A DNA stretch of 64,000 bases, taken from the NCBI RefSeq assembly GCF_015500075.1, contig NZ_CP045496.1, forward strand, positions 3,916,001 to 3,980,000, read 5' to 3'. The DNA is from Mesorhizobium sp. INR15 (GTDB lineage Bacteria > Pseudomonadota > Alphaproteobacteria > Rhizobiales > Rhizobiaceae). The notes below the pieces were generated by a model. It saw nothing but the letters and a program-made list of their open reading frames with translations. It was not told the DNA's origin and did no database searches. How positions within the stretch are numbered: the first letter of the stretch is position 1; every line of letters starts with the position of its first letter. Made by a program: the position numbers and the translations under genes. Positions 1 through 7,736 of the stretch are shown one piece after another.

Positions 1-773
1 GCCGGTTCTCACGCATCTACCCCGCGCTTCTGGTCTTCGTGGCAGTGGCGATGACTGCCCTGACCGGGACATTCATCGCGTTCAAATGGAAGGCGGCGCT
101 GACCGCGCTGACATTCACCTACAATTATGCCGGAGCCTTTGTGACAAGGGCAGGGGCGCTCGATCATATCTGGTCGCTGTGCGTCGAAGAGCACGCCTAT
201 GTCATCCTGGCGCTGATCAGCGTGCTGGTTTCGCGCCGCGACCGTGTCATCACGCTGCTGGTCGGGCTGGCCCTGCTGGCGATGGCGAATGGCGCGGTCT
301 CGTACTGGGTGTTCAAGATGGACTACGAGGCCACCTATTGGCGCACCGACGTGCATATCGCGTCGATCCTGCTGTCGGCCGCCATCTGCCTGCTCAAGGC
401 CGACGGCAGGCTGCCGCAAATCCTCCGGGGCAACCATATCGCGCTCGCTGCAACTTGTGGTGCGGTCATCCTGTTCCTCGACGCGGTGTCAACGCCAATC
501 CACTATCTGCTCGCGGTGCCGCTGCTGGCATTGGCGGTCAATGCGCTCGATTTCAGCGGCCGTTATATATCCGGAATGCTGTCATCCTGGCCGATGGCGA
601 CACTCGGCCTGTGGTCGTACTCGCTCTACCTCTGGCAGCAGCCCTTTTACAAATTCGTCTTTGATCAGGGCAGCGCGCCGATACCGATGCTGGCTGGTGC
701 CTTTGCCTGCGCGCTGTTCAGTTACTACGTCGTCGAGCGGCCGGCACGGCAATGGCTGAATCGCAACTGGTGA
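1..773 (+). CDS. Acyltransferase-3 family membrane protein (5' end outside window)
   Basis: C-terminal 256 residues of an OafA/YrhL-type integral membrane O-acyltransferase; this family transfers acyl groups to sugars of surface polysaccharides. The frame is open from the first base (codons begin at 3, reading RFSRIYPALLVF), so the start codon lies upstream of the window. The visible part has several hydrophobic helices, the family signature DHIWSLCVEEHAY (compare WSLxVEExFY), and the typical C-terminal ending YYVVERPARQWLN after the last helix. The acceptor substrate cannot be told from sequence. The first 100 or so residues, including the family's N-terminal catalytic histidine region, are not in view. 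Confidence 0.85.
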   Translation, partial: RFSRIYPALLVFVAVAMTALTGTFIAFKWKAALTALTFTYNYAGAFVTRAGALDHIWSLCVEEHAYVILALISVLVSRRDRVITLLVGLALLAMANGAVSYWVFKMDYEATYWRTDVHIASILLSAAICLLKADGRLPQILRGNHIALAATCGAVILFLDAVSTPIHYLLAVPLLALAVNALDFSGRYISGMLSSWPMATLGLWSYSLYLWQQPFYKFVFDQGSAPIPMLAGAFACALFSYYVVERPARQWLNRNW

Positions 774-877
774 ATGACGGCGTCATGCAGCGTTGGGGGA
801 CTGGAAGGATCAGTCCTTATGGCGCCTTGCCGACACGCTGGAAGGCAAGCAGTTCGTGAGGCTTTGAGGCGGGTGGA

Positions 878-1363
878 TCAGGCGGTTCGTTTCTTGTTCT
901 CGGCCAGATACCGCTTAAGCCCAGCCTCGCCGCGTGGTGTCGTCCAGCGGTGGTTCCAGGCGAAAGCTGGCCGCAGCAGCGGAGCGAGGAACTTCAGGAT
1001 CGGCCTCAGCACAGTGACCTGCCAGGTCAATTGAACCTGGGTGCTAGTACCTGATGGCGACAGTTCCGCGCGCCAAAGCCCGTCGAAATCGCCGAAGGTT
1101 TTGACAACCACCAGCCGGCCCGGTTCGAGTTCCGCTGCCTCGACGATGAAGTTCAGTTCGTAGGGCAGGGCGCCGCGAGCCCGCGCCCTTGCGCGGGAGC
1201 AAACCGTCGCCTTGCCCTTTCGGTCGAGTGGCTCGACTTCCTTGTAGACATCACCCCACCAGAGCGGCAGCAGTTCAGCATCGGACAAGACCTCCCACAC
1301 TTCCTGAGGTGTTGCCTCCGGGATATGCCAGCTTTCGTCGAAGCGGAAGACGTTGCTTGGCAT
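878..1363 (-). CDS. SRPBCC (START-like) family protein
   Basis: 161-residue protein of the SRPBCC/polyketide-cyclase fold, which forms a hydrophobic pocket for small ligands. The N-terminal segment FDESWHIPEATPQEVWEVLSD is the typical opening strand plus helix, followed by LLPLWWGDVYKEVEPL. A late stretch WRAELSPSGTSTQVQLTW gives the antiparallel strands before the long C-terminal helix, which ends in a basic tail (YLAENKKRTA). It lies in a minus-strand series with the GNAT and CutC genes but is separated from the GNAT gene by about 70 bases. The ligand and role are unknown. Confidence 0.75.
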   Translation of the reverse strand: MPSNVFRFDESWHIPEATPQEVWEVLSDAELLPLWWGDVYKEVEPLDRKGKATVCSRARARARGALPYELNFIVEAAELEPGRLVVVKTFGDFDGLWRAELSPSGTSTQVQLTWQVTVLRPILKFLAPLLRPAFAWNHRWTTPRGEAGLKRYLAENKKRTA

Positions 1364-1432
1364 CGCGTTTCCTCCACATGGCGGAAACGTCCATGGTAGC
1401 CATGGCTTCTTTGCCTGACCAGAGCCGCCGCC

Positions 1433-1927
1433 TCAGGCGGCAATCCGCCTGACATAGTAGCGCACGGCCTTCTCGCCGCCATGGATCACCGCCTCGCCGG
1501 CCTCGGCGAAACCAAGTGCGGCGTGGAAGGCATCCGAGGCCGGATTGGGCGGATCCTTGTTGACCTCGCAGGTAACCACCGTGTGTTCGGCGCGCAGCGC
1601 GTGGTCGAACAGGTCCTGGTAGATTCGGCGGGCATGGCCGCGCCCGCGCGCATCTGCCGCCACCACAACGCGGTCTACATAAACGAAGCGCTCGTAACGT
1701 TCGCGGAACCAGAGGAAATTCGGGCTGTCGTAGCGGGCATTCTGGTCGAAGGTCATGATGAAGGCTTCGAGATTGCCAATGCGGCGCGCGTAAAACGCCT
1801 CGCCAAGCAGAAAGGACAATCGCTCTGGCTCAAGCCAGGACAATTCGGCCGCATGCTCGTTGTTGAGCGCCAGGATCGCGGCTTCATCATTCGGCAAGAT
1901 GCGATCGATCGGAGATGGGGCAGTCAT
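1433..1927 (-). CDS. GNAT family N-acetyltransferase
   Basis: 164-residue acetyl-CoA-dependent N-acetyltransferase of the GNAT superfamily. Acetyl-CoA binding motif A is visible as VDRVVVAADARGRGHARRIYQDL (residues about 84-106), with the pyrophosphate loop R94-G-R-G-H-A. The C-terminal strand-helix DAFHAALGFAEAGEAV matches motif B. Length is normal for a single-domain GNAT. It lies 25 bases downstream of cutC on the same strand, so co-transcription is likely. The substrate is unknown; the W/E-rich segment at residues 30-80 is not diagnostic. Confidence 0.85.
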   Translation of the reverse strand: MTAPSPIDRILPNDEAAILALNNEHAAELSWLEPERLSFLLGEAFYARRIGNLEAFIMTFDQNARYDSPNFLWFRERYERFVYVDRVVVAADARGRGHARRIYQDLFDHALRAEHTVVTCEVNKDPPNPASDAFHAALGFAEAGEAVIHGGEKAVRYYVRRIAA

Positions 1928-1952
1928 CGCGCCTTGCCTTCTGTTCTCGAAG

Positions 1953-2723
1953 TCACGCCTTGGCCGCGGCGATCGTCGCCGCCACCGCTGCTTCGTCGGT
2001 CAGCGTGTTGCGATACTCGCGGTCGAGGTCGGAGCCGCCCATGCCGACCTTGGAATTGCGGTAGACCATGCCGCTGGGTCCTTCCCGGAGTGCCGCGAAA
2101 TGCATTTCGGACAGGCCGGTTCTCGCGCGGATATCGGCGATGTTGTGCAGGTCGAGACCACCGCAGCCGAGGATGATGATGCGGTCGCCGGCTTGCCGGA
2201 CCAGATCCGCCAGCAGTGCCGAGCCCTCAACCGCTGTGTCGCGTTGGCCGCTGGTCAGCACGCGGCCGACCTTGCAGCGGATCAGCGTTTCGAGCGCCTC
2301 GGCTGGGTCGCGCGTCATGTCGAAGGCGCGATGGCATGTGACGTTGATTGGGCCCGCGGCTTTGGTCAACTCACTCATGCGCTGTTCGTCAATTGTGCCG
2401 TCGCTGTTTAGGCAGCCGAACACAACGCCGGCCACGCCGAGGTCGCGCAGTGCCGCGACATCGGCGAGCATCGAGCGATATTCGGTCTCGCTGTAAAGGA
2501 AGTCGCCGCCGCGCGGCCGCACCATCACGTGAAAAGGCACCGTCGCCTGATCGAGTGCCGCGCGCACTGTGCCAAGGCTGGGCGTGATACCGCCTTCAAC
2601 CAGGCTGGCGCAGAGTTCGACCCGGTCGGCGCCAGCGGCTTGCGCTGCCAGAAGGCCATCAATGCCTTCAACACAGATTTCAATCAGAGGCAGGCGAGGG
2701 TTTTGAGTCAAGATTCTATCCAT
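1953..2723 (-). CDS. cutC: CutC family copper homeostasis protein
   Basis: 256-residue TIM-barrel protein of the CutC family. Diagnostic segments are PLIEICVEGIDGLLAAQAAGADRVELCASLVEGGITPS at the N terminus, HVMVRPRGGDFLYSETEYRSM in the middle, and VTCHRAFDMTRDPAEALE around residues 130-147. CutC was named for copper tolerance in E. coli, but direct copper handling is disputed, so the role here is tentative. It is divergent from the AhpD-like gene at 2897, and the two share an intergenic region holding tandem palindromic operators. Confidence 0.88.
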   Translation of the reverse strand: MDRILTQNPRLPLIEICVEGIDGLLAAQAAGADRVELCASLVEGGITPSLGTVRAALDQATVPFHVMVRPRGGDFLYSETEYRSMLADVAALRDLGVAGVVFGCLNSDGTIDEQRMSELTKAAGPINVTCHRAFDMTRDPAEALETLIRCKVGRVLTSGQRDTAVEGSALLADLVRQAGDRIIILGCGGLDLHNIADIRARTGLSEMHFAALREGPSGMVYRNSKVGMGGSDLDREYRNTLTDEAAVAATIAAAKA

Positions 2724-2812
2724 TCATGGTTTCGCGGACAGCCCTAGCATCGGCCCGGCCGCCGCGAAAGCGTGAACGCGGCTTGGGTCCAGGGGCAACA
2801 CCCATCTTGACG

Positions 2813-2863
2813 AATACATAACTTTCTGGTTATGAGAAATACATAGCTGTAAAGTTATGTATT
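2813..2863. promoter_or_regulatory. Two tandem palindromic operators between cutC and the AhpD-like gene
   Basis: Site 1 is AATACATAAC-N6-GTTATGAGAA (2813-2838). Site 2 is AATACATAGC-N6-GTTATGTATT (2838-2863). They repeat with a 25-base period, and the outer halves form a perfect 13-bp inverted repeat (2813-2825 with 2851-2863). Site 2 ends 33 bases before the preferred start of the AhpD-like gene, so it overlaps the expected promoter. The form suits a dimeric helix-turn-helix repressor binding twice; no regulator gene is adjacent. Confidence 0.6.
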
Positions 2864-2896
2864 TTATCAACCCTGCCAGGAATGAAGGACCCCGCC

Positions 2897-3352
2897 ATGC
2901 AATCACGATTGAAGAACCCGGTGATGCTCATTCCCGGCGCCCTGCAGGCTCTGCTGGCCCTGGACAAGTCGACGGAGGCTGCGGACGTATCCTATGTGAT
3001 GCGCAAACTCGTCCATCTGCGGGCCAGCCAGATCAATGGCTGCGGCGTCTGTGTCGACATGCATGCGCGCGAACTGAAGAAGGCCGGCGAAAAGGACGAG
3101 CGCATCTTTGCCCTCGCGGCATGGCGGGAAACGCCATATTTCACCGATGCCGAACGCGCCGCCCTTGCCCTCACCGAGGCCGCCACAAGGCTCGCCGACC
3201 GGCCGGACGCGGTGCCGGATGATGTCTGGGACGAGGCTGCACGCCACTATGATGAAAAGGCGCTTGCCGCCCTGGTCATCCAGATTGCGCTGATCAACGC
3301 TTTCAACCGCCTCAACGCCACGACAAGGCAGGTGGTTGGCGCCTGGGCCTGA
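2897..3352 (+). CDS. AhpD-like carboxymuconolactone decarboxylase family protein
   Basis: 151-residue alkylhydroperoxidase-D-like protein. The redox motif CGVCVDMHA is present (C49, C52, H56), as in AhpD-fold peroxidase partners, so a thiol-based reduction role is likely. An ATG at 2882 in the same frame would add five residues, but AAGGA at 2885-2889 sits 7 bases before the ATG at 2897, so 2897 is preferred. The gene is preceded by two tandem palindromic operators, which points to inducible expression, perhaps by electrophiles or oxidants. The C-terminal INAFNRLNATTRQVVGAWA is the usual family ending. Confidence 0.85.
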   Translation: MQSRLKNPVMLIPGALQALLALDKSTEAADVSYVMRKLVHLRASQINGCGVCVDMHARELKKAGEKDERIFALAAWRETPYFTDAERAALALTEAATRLADRPDAVPDDVWDEAARHYDEKALAALVIQIALINAFNRLNATTRQVVGAWA

Positions 3353-3410
3353 CTTGGCCGGGGCGAGACTGGTTGTGCGATGTGGCCGGTTCGTCGGAGG
3401 CCGGCCGCAA

Positions 3411-3842
3411 TTACTGGCGCAGTTCGGTATTCTTGGCGCCTTCTTCAACCTGGTCGATCACCAGCAGCTTGACCGGGCCGTCACCGACATTGGTCGCCTG
3501 ATGCCATTGTCCGATCATTTCGATGATGAAGTCGCCTGATTTGTAGGTGTTGCTTTTGCCGGTCTCGACATTGGTGACCTGAAGCGTGCCAGCCTGAACA
3601 TAAGCATAACGTGGAAACGGATGCCTGTGGACCGGCAAAGTCGCGCCCGGTGCGATATCGTAGGTCGAAACCAGCACCTGAACGTTCTTTTGCGGCAGCG
3701 TGATTGGCTGGCCAGAGGCCGTCTGCGTGCGTGACGCCAGTGGCGTCACGACAACCGGGGTTCCGCTGCTGTCCAGCGCTGAAGCGGGATTCGCGGACAA
3801 GGAAGCCGCGATCAGCAGCACCGACACCAGAATTTTTCGCAT
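3411..3842 (-). CDS. Secreted cupin-domain protein
   Basis: 143-residue small cupin with an N-terminal signal peptide (MRKILVSVLLIAASLSANPASA). The cupin metal motif appears as LPVHRHPFPRYAYVQAGTLQV and the second strand pair as GDFIIEMIGQWHQATN, giving the two His-rich cupin boxes. The frame is open 48 codons further upstream, but the start at 3842 has GGAG in GGGGTGGAGAGAATC just before it and places the signal peptide at the N terminus. It is convergent with the AhpD-like gene. A metal-dependent periplasmic enzyme or binding function is inferred; the substrate is unknown. Confidence 0.75.
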   Translation of the reverse strand: MRKILVSVLLIAASLSANPASALDSSGTPVVVTPLASRTQTASGQPITLPQKNVQVLVSTYDIAPGATLPVHRHPFPRYAYVQAGTLQVTNVETGKSNTYKSGDFIIEMIGQWHQATNVGDGPVKLLVIDQVEEGAKNTELRQ

Positions 3843-4059
3843 GATTCTCTCCACCCCTGCGCCAGCATCGCGCGGCGCATCGTCCCGCGCAAGCGTGACG
3901 GGCTGATCCCGTTGCGCCCTCGAGAGTGCCTTGCAAGTAATCTGGTATCGCAAGAAAGGCGAATTGGCGGCCTCCCTTTTGACCATGAGAAGTCAGCCAA
4001 ACTCTGTGACTTCCGTGATCCTGGTCAAGAAATCATGATTTCGGTGCTGCAGCGTCCGT

Positions 4060-4287
4060 TTAGATCCAGTGGGTAAGTACGAAGTACACCAGGGGCCCAA
4101 TGGTCAAACAGGTGACCATTCCAACTACGACAATATTTCCCAACCGTTCCGCGCGCCTTGAAAGCTCGGCCATGTCGACGTCGTCAGCAACGAGGCCGGC
4201 CAGCGAAAATTCCTCGGACGCGAGTGTTTGACTGTCGTTCGCTGCCCCGCCGGTGGGCGCGGTTGGTTTCGGTTCACTCGACGACAT
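4060..4287 (-). CDS. Small single-pass membrane protein, unknown function
   Basis: 75-residue protein starting MSSSEPKPTAPTGG, with a soluble Ser/Ala-rich N-terminal half and one C-terminal hydrophobic helix (GNIVVVGMVTCLTIGPLVYFVLTHWI). The helix ends almost at the C terminus, so it may be tail-anchored. An ATG at 4359 would add 24 residues, but GAGAGAA lies about 8 bases before 4287. I do not recognise a family. Codon use is consistent with a real gene, but evidence is limited. Confidence 0.5.
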   Translation of the reverse strand: MSSSEPKPTAPTGGAANDSQTLASEEFSLAGLVADDVDMAELSRRAERLGNIVVVGMVTCLTIGPLVYFVLTHWI

Positions 4288-4359
4288 GTGGGCAGTTCTC
4301 TCTATCGAATCGAACCCCGGCGCCCGAGAACGTCCTATCCCAAGAGGCGTTCCAAGCAT

Positions 4360-4715
4360 CTAAATTAGTGATTGAGTGCATATCGGCTCACGTAACCGCC
4401 CCCATGCTGGGACAGTGTCGGACCGAAGTGCCCAGCGGAGGGCTCATGCGCTCCAGATGTCCCGCAATGGGTCAGAGCGCATGGCACCGCGATTGCTTGG
4501 TGGTGATCGACGCAGACTTGGAGGCAGCATTTGTTGGGATGTGCTCTGGGCCCGCGTCGACCGGAGCGGCGAATGCCGCCCCGGTCCGCCTACAGCACAA
4601 TGGAGCAGGCGAAACCTGGCAGCGCGCGCAAAAGCAGCTTGTGCACGCGCATATGGTTTCGCAGCCTGAATGAATTGTAAATGTCACAAGTCGGATTTGA
4701 TTAAAATCAAGGCGA
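4360..4715. other. Intergenic stretch with no convincing gene
   Basis: Open frames on both strands here have shadow-like composition, rich in Arg/Cys, and lack ribosome binding sites. The only structure I can point to is the TTGATT-AA-AATCAA palindrome at its right end, listed separately. Confidence 0.5.
4697..4710. promoter_or_regulatory. TTGATT-AA-AATCAA palindrome before the exoX-like gene
   Basis: A 6+6 bp inverted repeat with a 2-base centre lies 36 bases before the preferred start (4746), in an AT-rich patch that looks like a promoter. It could be a repressor or activator half-site pair. Confidence 0.35.
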
Positions 4716-4745
4716 ATGGCATCAGAGCTTGAGTACAGGGTGAGT

Positions 4746-5021
4746 ATGTATTTCCCGCGATTTCTGATCGGAATGTTCGCGACATCTGGCATCGTCGCGA
4801 TCTGGGCCTACACGGCCACTGGATCAATCTGGAAAGCCCTTGTCTGGACAATCATCGCCGCCATTGTGTTGCAGGTCGGATATTTCGCGGTGGTGGTCAG
4901 GCGCATCTCAAATCTGCCTGCCGATCAACAGGCGGAACCAGATACGGACACCACCAACAAGGAGCCGGTCGTGCCAACTTCGCAACAGCGGCGTTTTGAT
5001 TCCCGGCGCGGCCAAGCTTAA
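4746..5021 (+). CDS. ExoX-like exopolysaccharide production repressor
   Basis: 91-residue small membrane protein resembling rhizobial ExoX/PsiA-type repressors, which act after transcription at the inner membrane to limit exopolysaccharide synthesis. It begins MYFPRFLIGMFATSG, has two hydrophobic segments (FLIGMFATSGIVAIWAYT and ALVWTIIAAIVLQVGYFAVVV), and ends in a hydrophilic tail. The VLQVGYFAVVV stretch is the most characteristic part. An in-frame ATG at 4716 would add ten residues; the start at 4746 has GGGTGAG directly upstream and begins with the membrane segment as the family does. It is monocistronic, with no exo genes beside it. Confidence 0.65.
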   Translation: MYFPRFLIGMFATSGIVAIWAYTATGSIWKALVWTIIAAIVLQVGYFAVVVRRISNLPADQQAEPDTDTTNKEPVVPTSQQRRFDSRRGQA

Positions 5022-5104
5022 TTGCGAAATTGAGTGCATGCCTTGATTTTGCGAACCGGCACAAAGGCATTGCCGAGGGGTAACAGGCCACTGTGGTGGC
5101 CCCG

Positions 5105-5402
5105 TTATTCACCTGCCTTGAGGACAAAGTAGGTGGTGGTAAGTGCATCAGTGCCCAGGCCACGGGTAACTTGAACCGCCGTGTATCCTTCTGGAACAGA
5201 GTTGGTCGCCTTGGAGTCGACCTGTTCGCACCGGCCGACCATTTCGCTGTGCGGCCATGGCGCCAACCTGGTTGCGAGTGCCGTCCGTCCGGCAATCATC
5301 AATCGACGAATAGACCGCCGGGTGCGCATCAATGGGCCGGCACAACGTCGTGCCTTGGTTGCATGAAAGCAAAACCATGACTGCCGCCGTTGCCGGATCC
5401 AT
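5105..5402 (-). pseudogene. Small unknown protein gene broken by a 4-bp duplication
   Basis: Two overlapping minus-strand frames join into one coherent product. The first begins at 5402 (MDPATAAVMVLLSCNQG, with GGGAGAA upstream) and stays sensible to SSIDDCRT. The second continues ALATRLAPWPHSEMVG and ends KAGE at 5105. The switch lies in a duplicated CGGA (TCCGTCCG on the plus strand, 5282-5291). Removing one 4-base copy restores a single frame of about 97 residues. The Cys-containing N terminus resembles small secreted or unknown rhizobial proteins I have seen but cannot name. A sequencing error is the main alternative. Confidence 0.55.
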
Positions 5403-5450
5403 GCATTTCTCCCGTTGAACGACAGGTAACGCGCAATGGGCCGCGAGGTT

Positions 5451-5657
5451 TCACGTTGCGGGCAGATCCCAACACATTCCGGCCGCGGCACTGTGAGCGT
5501 TTGCTTCGATCAATCTGTCCAAAGCTTGCTCAACTCGATGAGCCGATACGTCCGTGCGCTTGATGTGCTGCAGAAGCTGTTGCCGCATCATCCAGAGCCG
5601 AGCGGCGCGGTGATCACGGGTTCTCTTGGCTTGGACCTCTGATGTCACAATCATCAT
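5451..5657 (-). CDS. Hypothetical small protein
   Basis: 68-residue reading frame with a plausible helical core (ARLWMMRQQLLQHIKRTDVSAHRVEQALDRLIEA). It has no recognisable domain. It lies between the frameshifted relic and the IS element, in the same orientation as the relic. Support is only amino acid composition; it could be a chance frame. Confidence 0.3.
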   Translation of the reverse strand: MMIVTSEVQAKRTRDHRAARLWMMRQQLLQHIKRTDVSAHRVEQALDRLIEANAHSAAAGMCWDLPAT

Positions 5658-5695
5658 CGGGGAAACCTCAATTCATCTCGGTGGCATCGATCTTA

Positions 5696-6569
5696 GGCCG
5701 TGTGGACGAATTGACTCAGGTATAGGTTTTGGGGTTCCGCTGACGAATCCAGTCTGATTCATGGATTGTCGACTGATTTGGAGGTCGGCGATGTCCACGA
5801 GGATGACGGAAACGGATTGGGCGAACACGCTGGAGGTTTTCCGGGCCTGCCTGCCACGGCGAGGCCGCAAGGCTGCGGACGACCGGCTGTTTCTGGAAGC
5901 CATGCACTTCTTCACGGTGGAGAATGTGCGCTGGCGTGCGCTGCCGGAACGCTTCGGCCACTGGAACTCAGTGTGGAAGCGCTTTGACCGGCTGAGCAAG
6001 GCCGGCGTGTTCGAAGCCTTCTTCGACACGTTGGCCGAGATGAGCGCATCGGCCCATCTGATCCAAATGTTCGACTCCACCATTGTCCGCGCCCATGTCT
6101 CGGCAGCGGGCGCAAAGGGGGGCAGCAAGGCCAGGCGCTCGGCCGCTCGCGCGGCGGGTTCACAACGAAAATCCACGCCAAGGCGGACAATTCTGGCGAC
6201 ATCATCGCGTTCGATCTGACCGGTGGCCAGGTTGCCGACACAACCCGCTTCGAGACCCTGCTCGACATAGGGCCGGACATCACCCCACGCGCCGCGCTGG
6301 GCGACAAAGGCTATTCCAGCAAGGCCAATCGCGCCGCCGCGCGGACACGCGGCATCGCCCCGGTGATCCCTCACAAGGCCAACGAGAAAAACAGGCCAGC
6401 CTTCTTCGCCAAGACGCTCTACAAGGCGCGCGCCCGCATCGAACAAGGCTTCGGGCGGCTCAAGCGCTTCAAACGCGTTGCCCTGCGATGCGAAAAGACC
6501 GCACGAAACTTCCGCTCAATCGTAAGCTTCGCCGCAGGCCTATGCTTGATCAAATTCGTCCACACGGCC
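5696..6569 (+). mobile_element. IS5-family insertion sequence (IS427-like group)
   Basis: An 874-bp element with 17-bp or longer near-terminal inverted repeats. The left end reads GGCCGTGTGGACGAATT from 5696 and the right end is its exact complement ending at 6569. Both ends are flanked by TA (5694-5695 and 6570-6571), consistent with a 2-bp target duplication; including flanks the match is 20 bp. One transposase is encoded through a programmed frameshift. The right-end repeat supplies a stop codon to the neighbouring small gene, whose 3' end the insertion displaced. Confidence 0.9.
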
Positions 6570-6572
6570 TAA
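5791..6572 (+). CDS. IS5-family DDE transposase, programmed -1 frameshift
   Basis: About 260 residues across two frames. The first frame starts MSTRMTETDWANTLEVF (GGAGGTC upstream of 5791), includes the IS5 N-terminal domain (FFTVENVRWRALPERFGHW), and carries the first catalytic Asp in MFDSTIVRAH. A slippery AAAGGGGGG at 6114-6122 allows a -1 shift into the second frame, giving AKGGQQGQALGRSRGGF and then the second Asp (ALGDKGYSS) and catalytic Glu (ARIEQGFGRLKRFKR). Without the shift the first frame runs into unrelated residues and stops at 6219. The stop TAA at 6570-6572 lies at the right terminal repeat. All DDE residues are present, so the enzyme looks intact. Confidence 0.88.
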
Positions 6573-6786
6573 GCAGGCGGTCTTTGGCTTCGGCCACACG
6601 CCGTTGTTCGAATCTTATCCTGCTGCAGAGAGCGAGATTGATTCCGACGCCACAGTCTTCGTTCAACATTTCTTCGGCGCGTTCGAGGGCGAGTTCCGCC
6701 TTGTTCACGCGTTGCCTGGCCCTGGCCAGTTCCATATTCAAAAGTTCAACCATTTTTTCAGCATCCGTGGTTGCGCTCCCCTCCAA
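6550..6786 (-). CDS. Coiled-coil small protein with 3' end replaced by the IS
   Basis: 78-residue protein, mostly one amphipathic helix (VELLNMELARARQRVNKAELALERAEEMLNE, then RIRFEQRRVAEAKDRLL). The last six residues, RPCGRI, and the stop are read from the IS right end. If the IS and one TA copy are removed, the frame continues from RLL to KIDATEMN and stops at a TGA in the left flank, giving an 80-residue ancestral product. The change is limited to the tail, so the protein may still work. Function is unknown. Confidence 0.5.
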   Translation of the reverse strand: MEGSATTDAEKMVELLNMELARARQRVNKAELALERAEEMLNEDCGVGINLALCSRIRFEQRRVAEAKDRLLRPCGRI

Positions 6787-6870
6787 TCAAGGCTGGGAAG
6801 AGAAGTCAGGGCTGACCGTCAGAGCTCCAACGTCGAACGCTATCAGCCAGACCCGGCTCCTCAATATCGC

Positions 6871-7152
6871 TTAGTACTGGCTGTCGTTCTCGATGACGAC
6901 GGGGTGGTTGTGATGACGGTGGATAGAACTCGTCACCACAACCGCGGCATCTGGACGGTGATGCCGGCGACCATGATCGTAGAAGGCCAACGTGCCGTGG
7001 TGGCGGTGATGCAGGCGCTGGCCGTCCTCGTTGATGGTCTGGACATTTCCGTGATGATGGCGGTGGTGGGTCTTAATGACCAACTCGGCCGACTGAGCTG
7101 CAGGAACAGCAAACAGAAGCGCCAAAGCGCTCGTGATCAGTATCTTTTTCAC
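6871..7152 (-). CDS. Secreted histidine-rich protein
   Basis: 93-residue protein with a signal peptide (MKKILITSALALLFAVPAAQSA) and a mature part of about 71 residues with 15 or so histidines, in clusters such as HHRHHHG, HHRHHG, RRHHR and HRHHNH. Divalent metal binding (Ni, Zn, Cu) in the periplasm is a reasonable inference from composition alone. The start is GTG at 7152, with GGAG about 9 bases upstream. No family is recognised, and the neighbours give no metal-related context. Confidence 0.6.
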   Translation of the reverse strand: MKKILITSALALLFAVPAAQSAELVIKTHHRHHHGNVQTINEDGQRLHHRHHGTLAFYDHGRRHHRPDAAVVVTSSIHRHHNHPVVIENDSQY

Positions 7153-7515
7153 AGCGAATTCTCCATTTTGTGAATTAGCAAGTGCTTGGACAACTGTGCG
7201 CAGTCGCTTTGGTTCCGCGCCATATGGGCTTGCAAGCGATCATCGCTGATCATGTGGCGGCCAGCGGCTCGATCACGGCGAAATGCACAATGATTTGGTG
7301 GAGGTGTTCCGGCGCGAGCGGTGTCACCAAACGGACAGGGACCGGCGGCTGGTGTTCTTCGCATGTGTTAGAGGGCGTCCAAGGCTCCCATCTGTCCATG
7401 GCGCCAAGGATGAAAAGACCTGCCTCGAATTCGGTCGTCAGATCCCGGCCTGGAGGAGACGGCAGACGAGGAACCTTGGTTGGGCTGGACAGAGCGAGGG
7501 CCACAGGCTTGCGGC
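7153..7515. other. Region with no confident gene
   Basis: A minus-strand frame at 7250-7504 (84 residues, GTG start, no clear ribosome site) and a plus-strand frame at 7182-7523 overlap each other. Neither has convincing features. The stretch is probably decayed accessory DNA. Confidence 0.4.
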
Positions 7516-7707
7516 ATGGATAACAGCGATTTCAGCGACTTCGAACCAGACGACGACGACGAGGCATCGATCGGCTGGGCCACGGCCTGCAACCAAGATC
7601 ACGCTCCCATGCAGCCAACTGAATGGGAGATTGCGGACTGCGAGCGGGACGCGAACGAGATGGCTGAGCAGCCCCGACCACTTCGGCTTTCGGGCCTTTT
7701 TAGGTAG
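7516..7707 (+). CDS. Hypothetical acidic small protein
   Basis: 63-residue frame starting MDNSDFSDFEPDDDDEASIGW, with an acidic N-terminal half and Cys residues in WATACNQD and EIADCERD. The EPDDDDEASIGW stretch resembles the (D/E)-rich EPSLGW segments of small unknown rhizobial proteins. There is no clear ribosome binding site before the ATG. It may be a fragment of a longer family member. Confidence 0.35.
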   Translation: MDNSDFSDFEPDDDDEASIGWATACNQDHAPMQPTEWEIADCERDANEMAEQPRPLRLSGLFR

Positions 7708-7736
7708 TCGCGGCGGCATCGTCGCCGACTTGCCGT

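Noticed and set aside
4472..4792. 106-codon minus-strand Cys-rich frame
   Set aside because: Overlaps the exoX-like start region, lacks a ribosome site, and its composition is not protein-like.
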